NCBI GenBank assembly: GCA_036250195.1
Contig: JAVHZZ010000010.1
Span: forward strand, 111,249,525 to 111,313,524
DNA from: Mixophyes australis
Lineage: Eukaryota > Chordata > Amphibia > Anura > Limnodynastidae
Reading direction: 5' to 3'
DNA length: 64,000 nucleotides
Positions 1 to 9,035 of the stretch are shown in pieces (within the stretch, counting starts at the first letter, position 1; each line of letters starts with the position of its first letter). The position numbers were made by a program, and so were the translations under genes. Below the pieces are notes generated by a model. That model did no database searches, was not told where the DNA came from, and worked only from the letters and a program-made list of their open reading frames with translations.

Positions 1-76
1 ACTGCAAAGATAATATGCTTACAGCTCTGCACAGGTATTGAGTATGAAATGTTGACATGTTCATTAGGTCGACAGG

Positions 77-84
77 GTTATAAT
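77..84. repeat. Left 8-bp target-site duplication of hAT copy 1
   Basis: GTTATAAT here is repeated exactly at 3789-3796, on the other side of the element. Eight-base duplications are characteristic of hAT transposases. The perfect match fixes both ends of the element. Confidence 0.9.
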
Positions 85-3000
85 TAGAGATGGACGGGCT
101 CGGTTCCCCGAGAACCGAACCCACCCGAACTTTGGGTATCCAAGTACCGAGCCGCTCGGAATCCAAATCGAGGCTGAACGTCATTGTGACGTCGTCGGAT
201 CTCGGTTCTCGCGATACTTGAAGATTATAAATACACGCCTCCACAGCAATCCATCGCCATTTGACAGAGGGAGAGAGCAGGGTGTAGCCACAGGCTGATT
301 AGAGCAGGGACAGAGAATACAATATTCTGATTCCAATTGTGCTTACAAAAATCGCTAGAGAAGAGAGGAGGATAGAGGGGTTTTTTTTTTTCCCTTCAAT
401 ATTTGGCACTCAAAGTGCTTTTTGGGTGTCCCCCTTTATTTTGCCTAAATATTTCTGGCTGTCAAAATTACTATCTGTCAGCAGTATCTTACCAAATAAT
501 TTTTAGCACTCCCCAGTGCTTTTGGGGTGTCCCCCATAATTGTACATAAATACTTCTGGCTGTCAAAAGTCATATTTGTCAGCAGTATCTACCAAATAAT
601 TTTTAGCACTACAAGTGCTTTGGGCTCTGAATGGATTCAAAGCAGTCCACATATGATCAGAATGAGCAACCAGGTTCTGTCACCAGTCCTGATGGTAGTG
701 TTCCCAGTACGTCATCTGGGCAAGGCGATGTCAAACTACACAGTGTTTCGAAATCAGTCTAAAAAACACACACCCAAAAAAATTTTACTGTGTTGAAGCG
801 AAAAAGAAGTGTAACTGATCAAAATTTAAGTGCCGATAAAAAAAAATTGCCAACATGCCATTCTACACACGCAGTGGGAAAGAGAGAATGAGGCCTTCAC
901 CTTTGTCTATTAGTGGCAGATCCCAAAAAGTTACCGAGCCTACAAGTGGTGCACAACTACTGTTACGCGTCAAAGCTGAGCTGCAAGATAACAGTAAGGC
1001 ATTAGAGGATAATGTTTGCTCTGATTCACAAATGACACCAATCCCTGTGGAGAGTCCATCCAATAGTGGGATGTCTAATCGTGAGCATTCTGCTGATGTG
1101 TGCCTTAATAGCCCGAGTGTAGCCGGTGATACACAAATTGAGGATGCCACTTTAGAATTAGAAGAGGATGAGGGGGAGATTTGTGTAGGTGACGAGGGCG
1201 CTAATGAGGATGTTGATGAGAATGAGGTTGTTTGTGTAAGTCCTGCACCAGTGGCAGCAGTTCTGGCACGTGACAAGAAAAAGGCCATTGTATTGCTTGG
1301 CAATAAAAAAATAAAATCCACTTCTTATGTGTGGAATTATTTCTACCCAAATCCAGACAACAATTGTCTAGCCATTTGTAGTGTATGTCAAGCCACAGTC
1401 AGTCGAGGCAGGGACCTTAACCATTTTGGAACCTCGTCTATGTTACGCCATTTAACTAGAGTTCATGGGAAAGTGTTGGAAAAAGCTGAAAGTTCTTCCC
1501 AAAAAAATTACAAGCACTCCATCATCAGCTAAGACCCTCCGATCACCGACATCCCAACGGCTACAAAATACACCCAACACACCATCCTCATCAATATCCT
1601 CAGTAGCGCTTGGAGTTAGCCCGGCATCCCACTTATTAAGGCTGGATGACTCCTGCACGATTATTGATTCCTTTGAAGAAAGCGTTAGTCCCACTGCTGC
1701 TGCTGTTGCTGGGGGTGAATCGTCATCCCAGAGGCAGGTCAAGAAAATGAGCAGTCCTACATTTCAGCAATTAACTGTGAAACAATCGTTTGCGAGGGGA
1801 AGCAAATATGACAGCAGTCACCCAGTCGCCAAGCGAATCACAGATGCCATGGCTGCAATGTTAGTGTTAGATCTGCGTCCAATCTCCACAATAAACGCAG
1901 CTGGTTTTTCACAGTTAATTGAGGTTTTGTGTCCGCGTTACAGAATTCCATGGCGACACCATTTCTCCCGTAAAGCAATTCCACAACTATACCAAAAAGT
2001 GTGTAAAAATGTAGAGATTGCGCTGAAAAATGCCATTCTGCCCACTGTCCACTTAACCACAGATATGTGGACAAGTGGAAGTGGCCAAACCAAAGATTAT
2101 ATGACTGTTACAGCCCACTGGGTTCGTCATTCACCTTCACCAGGAGCAGCATGTACACCACTACGTAACATTTGTCACAGGCAGGCCACTCTTTGTATCA
2201 CCGGCTTCACTAACAGGCATACAGCTGACAATTTGTTACGCAAACTAAGAGATGTGATTGATACATGACTTATACCACTTGGACTCGCCCCAGGATATGT
2301 CATTTCTGATAACGCCAACAATATAGTGCGAGCATTACAGCTGGGTGATTTCCAACACATTCCCTGTTTTGCTCCCACCATCAACTTTGTGGTGCAGAGC
2401 TTCCTACGAAATAACCGTGAGGTGCAGGAGATGCTTTCAGTGGCCTGTAAAATTTCAGCCCATGTAGGATATTACAGCAGCTCCAAGAGCAGTTTAACTT
2501 GCCCTGCCACCAACTTAAGCAAGAGGTGGTAACTAGGTGGAATTCCACCCTGTACATGCTTCAGAGGATGGAGGAACAGCGCAAAGCCATCCAAGCATAT
2601 TGCACAAGTCATGACATTGGGAAAAGAGCGGGGATGTATTTCACTCTTGCACAGTGGGGAATCCTTTCAGTGCTGTGCAAGGTGCTGAAACCATTTGAAG
2701 TTGTGACGTGTGAGGTGAGTGCAGACTCTGCTAGTTTGAGCCAAGTCATTCCTTTAATTAGACTATTGGAAAAGCAGCTCGAGATACTGAAGGAGGAGCT
2801 GAAAGCAAGCAATTCAGCAAAGTATGTTGGCCTTGTCGATCAAGTACTTCATTCGCTTCACAATGATCCTCGAGTTATTAAGATCTTGAACTCGGATCAG
2901 TACATTTTGGCCACTGTGCTTGATCCAAGGTTTAAGACCTACATTGAGTCTTTACTTGTAAATGAGCGAGATGTGAACTTTTGCAAGGAGCTATAGCTCA

Positions 3001-3788
3001 GCAAGTTGGCCGCTGAACTGGGCCTCAGCTTGACGACGTGTCCTCCTTCAATTTCTCAAGCTGCTGCTGCTCGTAAAAAATTACATTTCCCAAAAAGAAG
3101 CAGGGAAGACTCAGGGGGCAGACCAGAACAATTTAACATCTGGGCTGGTTTGAAGGATTTTTCAAAAAAATGTGTCACCTTGCCCATAACTTCATCCGAG
3201 TATAAACATGCAAAGGATGGTGGAGGATTATTTTCAAGAGGTAATTGATATGGAAATGTCAGACAGGCCTATAGAGACAGAAACCAAACTGGCTTCGTCC
3301 ATTTCAATTAATATTGTACAGTCTAGAACGGCTGAATTTTTTGTTTTTTTCAACAAGTGGAGGGGGGCCTATAGAGACAGAAAGCAAACTGCCTTTTTCC
3401 ATTTCTTTACATATTTAACTATAAGTGTAGGGTGTAATATACATCCAAAGACGATGGCTGCAGTGCCAATATGCATAGATGGAGAGGAAGACAATCTGTT
3501 TTGTGTGTAGAATTAATGAAGGCCTACCTACCAGGCATTAAATTGTTTTTTTGATAATTTATTAGCTTTACAATTAGATTACTTATCCATGAAACAGGTG
3601 GAGCACAAAATTGGGTTATTTTAGGCCCACAAACATTGATTTTCCAACAAAATAGCAAAACAAAACCAAACAAAACCAAACCCAAAACACGCGATGGCGG
3701 TTTTGCAAAACCAAAACCAAAACACGACGGTAATCCAGATCCAAAACCGAATACAAAACCAAAACACGGGGGTCAGTGACCATCTCTA
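85..3788 (+). mobile_element. hAT DNA transposon, copy 1, full length, dead
   Basis: The element begins TAGAGATGG and ends CCATCTCTA, an inverted terminal pair, and is bounded by the 8-bp duplication GTTATAAT. The left subterminal region is rich in CTCGG/CCGAG motifs. The right one is rich in CAAAACCAAA repeats, probably transposase-binding or hairpin sequence. It carries a broken transposase gene. The same family recurs at 28254-31512, at 63043 and, as a terminal fragment, at 61603. The intact duplication but broken gene suggest insertion by an enzyme supplied elsewhere, or decay after insertion. Confidence 0.9.
855..3248 (+). pseudogene. BED-finger hAT transposase, broken (copy 1)
   Basis: Homologous pieces lie in several frames: 855-1532, 1465-2268, 2326-2532, 2499-2996 and 3006-3248. 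The first piece has an acidic N-terminus and a BED zinc finger (about 1318-1464: YVWNYF, CSVCQA, GTSSMLRHLTRVH). The middle carries the hAT catalytic-core signature TDMWTSGSGQTKDYMTVTAHW (shown here only as landmark, near 2058-2120), typical of the Ac/ZBED branch. A TGA at 2266-2268 replaces a tryptophan codon preserved in copy 2 (30351-30353). Frame changes occur near 1500, 2500 and 3200. The C-terminal dimerisation region is not recognisable. It cannot make an active transposase as it stands. Confidence 0.85.
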
Positions 3789-3796
3789 GTTATAAT
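3789..3796. repeat. Right 8-bp target-site duplication of hAT copy 1
   Basis: GTTATAAT matches 77-84 exactly and directly follows the terminal CCATCTCTA. Confidence 0.9.
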
Positions 3797-5365
3797 ATCG
3801 TCATCATAAATGTTTGTACCTTCGGGTGTACAGTAAAGAAAAAAATGTACCCCCCCCCCCCCTACACAAACAGCTTAACCTACCCTAATGCTGCCAGCTT
3901 AGGCTGGTACTAGCAAAATCAGGGGGACAAAAAGTGTGGGGTCTCCCCAATTTTACTATTACCAGCCTAGGCTGGTGGCACTATAGCGGGGTCCCCCTGA
4001 CATAATGTCAAACCAGCCCTGGTCAGCCTGGAACTAAATTCCCTAGGGAGATCTGGTCTGCAAAAACGAATGTGGACACCTCCACCCCAGGTGTCCCGAG
4101 CCCTGTGCTTAAAGCACTAAGGCTCTTCCCACGCCCCTGGGCGGTGGGTGTGGTTTAAAAACAATAGCTTTAATGGAAAAAAACATTTTGTTCCTGGTGC
4201 ACTACAGGTTCCAGCATGGCCAGGCTGTCATTAAGTGTCTGGGCATGCTGGCATCTTGTAGTACTACAAGCACCAGCATACCTATGCATGCCAGAGCATG
4301 CTGGCACTTGGGGCACCACAAGTGCCAACATGCTCTGGCACCCAGAGCCGGCTGGGACCTGTAGTGCAGTAAAGAAAAATGTAAATAAAATACACACGTA
4401 ATTGTAAACATTACTTTCATTGAAATAAAAACACCCCAAAACATCCCTCATTCACCCTATTTATTGCTCACTTACATCCAGGGTCATCTGCAATAGATCT
4501 AACAATCCTTGCTTGGCAAACTAATTATTTTCATTGTCAATTCATTTTCTCTTTCTCCCGCTGTTTTGGCTACAGCTAGCTGAAGTGCAGTACAATGTTT
4601 ATTACCACTGACATGAGACAGTTGCCATCTCACTAACACAGGTTCATGTAACAATTCCTCCTCTTGTTGAGTGAATGAAGAGTTTGTGTATGTTACACTT
4701 GTCAATGTTTCAAATGCTGCAAATAATTTGCTCATTTTCCAATATGAGTAATCTTAATTCTCTGTGTATAAATCCGATATTACTTACTTTATACACATTA
4801 TTTGTTTGACAATTTAGTTTTGCGGAATTCCTAGAATTTGCCGATTCACGGTGAACACTTGTTATATTATGATGTCTCCGTCCTGGAAACAGTCATAGTC
4901 TTCCAATGTATTCCTTAACTACAGATGACACGCTGGTAACGGGTTCTGGGTGACAGGTCTGCAGAAGGTCACACACAGGGTCATTAAATACAACAGTTTA
5001 AATAAATAAATGCCCACTGTAGTTGTAGCCATTGTTCCAATAGACAGCACAATGTATTCCAATAAAATGCAGATTATCAAACCATAAATGTAACATTCAG
5101 AGAAGTAATATGTCCCACAGGACACTGAAACCTGATGCATCTCTCTGTTAGTGTAATGACGCTGAATCCTCTCACTGCCTTTTATAAAGGATCTCCTGAA
5201 TTTAGTGACGGGTGTTTGTCTATTCTGTCCTGCTCTTAGAATATTATACATGTACACCAGATAAAGCTGACATATAAATATACAATTAAAAATAATATGT
5301 ATATTTGCATTTTTCAGAGTTTTAAGTTACTCTTGAAATAAAAGACGGGTGTAAATGTATGAAAC
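3797..5365. other. Intergenic, no gene recognised
   Basis: It contains a poly-C run near 3848-3862 and a short inverted repeat around AGGCTGGTA/TACCAGCCT (about 3900-3975). A segment with recurrent GCATGCTGG/CCAGCATG words (about 4203-4368) resembles a degraded fold-back element. A 112-codon minus-strand ORF (4919-5257) with hydrophobic stretches is present, but I do not recognise it. Confidence 0.5.
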
Positions 5366-5525
5366 TCAGCTTTGTCAAACTGCTGATTTTCTGCAAATTT
5401 GTTGTCTATATGTAAAATGACAATTTAATTAAAAGGTAAAAGCTGCGGGATTTTGCCTTTAATTAAATTGACGTTTTAAATATGAACGTCAACATTGTAG
5501 AAAATCAGCAATTTGACAAAACCGG
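5366..5525. mobile_element. Small palindromic MITE-like element
   Basis: The two ends form an imperfect inverted repeat: TTTGTCAAACTGCTGATTTT on the left and its reverse complement, AAAATCAGCAATTTGACAAA, on the right. An inner inverted repeat surrounds TTTAATTAAA. No coding potential. No target duplication could be fixed. Confidence 0.5.
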
Positions 5526-5526
5526 A

Positions 5527-6110
5527 TGAGAAGATACCGGGTTTTCTGGCCCAAGTCTACCAACTTCACTCTGGCTGGCCACCCACGGGTGCCTTACTAT
5601 GCCCAGGAAGTCTACCCAGTACCTTCTAGGGTTCTCAGTCACTCAGGCAAATGTAGTTAGAAAGTAAAACAATACTGTTATTGTAATAAAAACAATCACT
5701 AGATTATTATGTACAAACAGTAAATAAATGCCAGGCAGATTTACCACAATATCTGTCCCTTATCCCACTAGCTTAAGGAGTTAGTCATCTGGCTTTCCGG
5801 AGTTGACGACCTATGGAGCTCTCTCAGCTGCATATGTAGACTCTGTAAGAGAATGGCAACTCTAAGAACCAGCCACCCTGCAGCTCCAGTCCCAGGATGA
5901 ATATCCTTCCCCCCCCCGGAGTGGCTCCTTATATCTAGGGTCTAATTTCCACAGTGTTTTCCCCTCCCTGGGCAAACCCCTGGGTCTATCCTTCTTAACC
6001 ATTGTTGGGTGCTGTATAAGGGGGTTGGAGGGGGAGTGGAGATGAGCTGTCCTCCCACAGAAGGTCCCCTGCTGGGCTCTAGACAAAATGTCTAAACTAG
6101 TCATGTTGAG
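5527..6110 (-). mobile_element. Possible solo LTR, reverse orientation
   Basis: The left edge TGAGAAGATACC read in reverse gives GGTATCTTCTCA. This resembles the ends of the 7825-13084 LTRs (GGTATCATCACA) and of the 61660 element (GGTATCCTCACA). Inside there is a reversed polyadenylation-like region and GC-rich blocks, as in U3/R. No target duplication was found and the right edge is approximate. Tentative. Confidence 0.3.
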
Positions 6111-6439
6111 AACAATGGATACTAAATTTTTAGTAAGTACCGCACATCATGATTCCTAATAGAATATGGACTCCAAAGCCACATTTTTGGACCCCACATT
6201 GATGCAATATGCAACATTGTCTGAAATTACTTATTTTTTTCTATTTAATTGCTGGTCAATTGTATAGGGCCAAATATACCCTACTTCTATGGCTCACAGT
6301 GACCCCAAATTCTATTCTTGAGGGGAAGATATTCTTAAAAAATATCGAACTAATGTCACCAGTTAGTAACAAAGGCATTATTTATAAAACAGTAATAAAA
6401 CATCACCCCCCCCCCATGAATTACATTTATGAGGATGAT
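6110..6439. other. Intergenic, nothing recognised
   Basis: AT-rich sequence with a short poly-C run at about 6406-6415. It separates the LTR-like segment from the L1-like remnant. Confidence 0.4.
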
Positions 6440-7525
6440 CTTAATGTCTACTGAAGGTAGGAGTTTAGCTAAAGCCAGGAGGGAGAGATTAGAGGAAGGG
6501 AGGGAGACGAGATTAGATATCTTTAGAAATTTGTCCCAAATTATGAGGGCATCACTCGTAAATCGTGGTAGGGTAGCCTGAGAGGGCCTCCAGGACTTGG
6601 GAGTCCAAAGAAGATCAGCCAACGGGAATGCATGATTAAGACCTCTTTCCAGGTCAACCCAAGGTTTGTGGAAACCTGGAAGGGACCAGTCTTGGAGCGG
6701 AGCTAAAATGGGCGCTTCCTGGTATTTTACCAGATTCGGTAGGGCAAGACCCCCAGTCTTTTGTGGACGGGACATAGTCGTATGAGTGAGTTTAGGTGGT
6801 TTCCCCTTCCATACGTAGGTGGTAAGTAGGCCACGTAATTTATCCATATAAAGTTTGGGCATCTTAAAGGGCAAGGTCCTAAATAGATACATTATTTTGG
6901 GTAGGAGGGACATTTTAAACGCGGCTATCCTGCCTAGCCAAGAGACCTCACGGTGTTGCCACGATTTTGCTAAGGCGTTTAGTTGCATCAATAATTGAGT
7001 ATAGTTAGTCTCAATCAAGGCGTCTAGAAGAGGAGTGATCATAATCCCTAGATAGGGCATAGAAAGGGACTTCCAAGTGCATGGAAAGGCCGACTTCAGG
7101 CGCACGAGGAAAGAATCCGCTATATTAATAGGGAGTGCGTCTGTTTTGGACGTGTTCAATTTGTAGTAAGAAACGCTTCCGAATTTCTGTAGCAAATCAT
7201 GTAGGAGCGGCAGAGAGGTCTCCGGACTAGTCACATATAGCAAAATGTCGTCCGCAAAAAGGAATAGTTTATGAGTGGTTGCGGCTAAAGTGATGCCTGG
7301 GAGTTGAGGGTGTTGTCTGATTTGCTCGGCCAGGGGTTCAATAGCTAAAAGAAAAATGAGAGGCGCAAGGGGGCAGCTCTGCCTAGTACCATTGGAAAGT
7401 ATGAATTTATCTGATGTGAAACAGTTACTAAAAACCGCTGCGGAGGGGCCCCTATATAGAGCTAATATAGGTTTAAGTATTTCACCACAAAAACCAAACC
7501 GAGCAAGGACCCTCTCCATATATCC
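6440..7525 (-). pseudogene. L1-like reverse transcriptase fragment
   Basis: About 360 codons on the minus strand encode the core and C-terminal part of a non-LTR RT. Visible landmarks are GTRQSCPLAPLIFLLAIEPLA (motif B region), the catalytic FADDILLY (the usual Y replaced by F, common in L1/Tx1 types), and the downstream YLGI and W-x-GR-x-A-x-KM-x-LLPK-x-x-YLF blocks. The endonuclease, the N-terminal RT motifs including the first catalytic Asp, and the 3' end are absent. It is truncated at both ends. The open frame runs through into flanking AT-rich sequence to 7594 and 6356, which is not L1. Not functional. Confidence 0.85.
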
Positions 7526-7819
7526 CCTTTCATTTTCTTTTTTATTTAATTTTATGGTTATTAGTATAATTTGCTTTAAAATTAAAGTACTCATTTTATT
7601 CTAAATCACATTTATTATTTTACATGTATTACATTATTTTTAATAATCACTTGACACACTAACATAATGTACGTACATTGCACATAATATAAATATAGGA
7701 AGTGTCACACAGAATAGTGTAGGTATGATCAGGGGAGGGGGGAGGGCTGGCGAAGTTTAGCCCGGGGGGCAGTTTCCCCCCCTGCCCCTGGGTATGGTCC
7801 CAGTAGTAAATATGTGACA
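7526..7819. other. Short intergenic stretch before the LTR retrotransposon
   Basis: AT-rich sequence followed by a GC-rich piece (about 7728-7795; GGGGAGGGGGGAGGGCTGG). That piece resembles the terminal region of the GC-rich MITE at 62583-62830 and is probably a fragment of it. Confidence 0.4.
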
Positions 7820-7824
7820 GTCAT
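7820..7824. repeat. 5-bp target-site duplication, left
   Basis: GTCAT directly precedes the 5' LTR and is repeated at 13085-13089 directly after the 3' LTR. Five bases is usual for Ty3/gypsy and many retroviral-type integrases. Confidence 0.9.
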
Positions 7825-8883
7825 TGTGACGCGATGGGTCTGACAGCCATCATTTTCCCCATCTGTCATTTTAAACACTTAGAATGAAAGTTGCTTGTGC
7901 TTAGGTGAACATTGGGTTGCATTAATTTATTAACCTCATTTGTTACATAATCTAAGTGTGTATAAAAACCTATGAGATGGACTTAAGTTGACCATATTAT
8001 TCTTAAATAAAGCCAGGTGGGTTACATGTATTCATCTGAACATTATATCGGATTACAACATGGTGGATGTACTGTTTCCTGACTAAGGCATCACCCCCCT
8101 CTTACAGACAGGAAGCTGAGATTAGCTGGAGCCCCTCTGACATCACAAATGACTGGAAGGGGTTAAAACAGGGAGGCTCTCTTACTTAACCAGGAATAAG
8201 TCAATCAGCAACTGGTTGGAGCAGCTATTGTTTCCCCTGGATCTGTTTCAGACTCCTAGTCTCCAAAACAGCAGGAGGGAAAGCCATGAGGGAAGGACAG
8301 CTCTCCACTCCCATCTCCACCCCCCTAATACCTGCCAGCCAATCCCAGTATCTGTGACCTGTGGATAACCCTGCAGGGAGGGATTCCACACATGGGAAAT
8401 GTTGTCCCTTTAAGAAGGCCTGCAGGAGAGATTTCTGGGTGTGGGATTTTTGCTTCTAGAAGCTACTGGCGTTGGAGTTTTGACTGCTGCCCGTGTGCTG
8501 AGGAGGAATTTACCTGGAAGTATTGTGGCTATTGGATTACAAGCTTTTCCTGGACTTGCAGACTTGTCTGCTCTGCCTGGCTTATTCTATTAATCACGGA
8601 CATCATCCTTCCCCTATAACTTGGACTGGTAAAGAAAACCTATTTTCGTTATAAACAATTTGGGGTTATTGAACACTGGGGTGTTACTGGGTGATGGTTG
8701 AAGTTTGGTGAACACTGGGTGTTGTTTGAATTATGGTTTGATATATATATAAGCTATTGTTTGCAGTTAGCTGTAATAAAGATACCGTTGTATCCACACC
8801 TTTTCTTTGCCTGTGTGATCCTGAACCCCTTGATACCAGGACTTTCTTCTGGGTTCCTACCCAAACATCCTGGTATCATCACA
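7825..8883 (+). repeat. 5' LTR
   Basis: It starts TGTGACGCG and ends ATCATCACA (TG...CA). It contains two promoter/poly(A)-like modules: TATAAAA at 7961-7967 with AATAAA at 8006-8011, and TATATATATAA at 8741-8751 with AATAAA at 8775-8780. The second pair is 30 bp apart, close to the LTR end, and most likely marks the U3/R boundary. Confidence 0.92.
8741..8780 (+). promoter_or_regulatory. LTR TATA box and poly(A) signal
   Basis: TATATATATAA is followed about 24 bp later by AATAAA, which leaves a short R region and about 100 bp of U5. The same arrangement is in the 3' LTR (about 12942-12981), where it would serve for 3' end formation. Confidence 0.55.
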
Positions 8884-8885
8884 AT

Positions 8886-8903
8886 TGGTGGCAGCAGTGG
8901 GAT
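8886..8903 (+). other. Primer-binding site, tRNA-Leu type
   Basis: TGGTGGCAGCAGTGGGAT begins two bases after the 5' LTR. From memory, the 3' end of vertebrate tRNA-Leu(AAG) including CCA would pair with TGGTGGCAGCGGTGGGAT, giving 17 of 18 matches. This identifies the minus-strand cDNA primer. Confidence 0.75.
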
Positions 8904-9035
8904 CACACAGTCCTGATGTTCAGGTAGAGTGCAGGGGGTTGTATCGTGATACACCCAAGGCTCTGCAAAGTAAAGGTGCAATAGCTTACCAACACCACCT
9001 TCAATTTATAACTCAGTAGTTAACCAGTTGCTATA

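Noticed and set aside
863..1321. Antisense frames over the hAT transposases (also 28998-29429)
   Set aside because: Shadow frames of the BED-transposase coding sequence; the sense strand carries the recognisable domains.
4919..5257. 112-codon minus-strand frame with hydrophobic stretches
   Set aside because: No family recognised and no supporting splice sites or neighbours. It could be a membrane-spanning fragment, but I cannot support a call.
8392..8916. Short ORFs in the LTRs (also at 12593-13426)
   Set aside because: They repeat in both LTRs and lie in regulatory sequence. No codon-level support.
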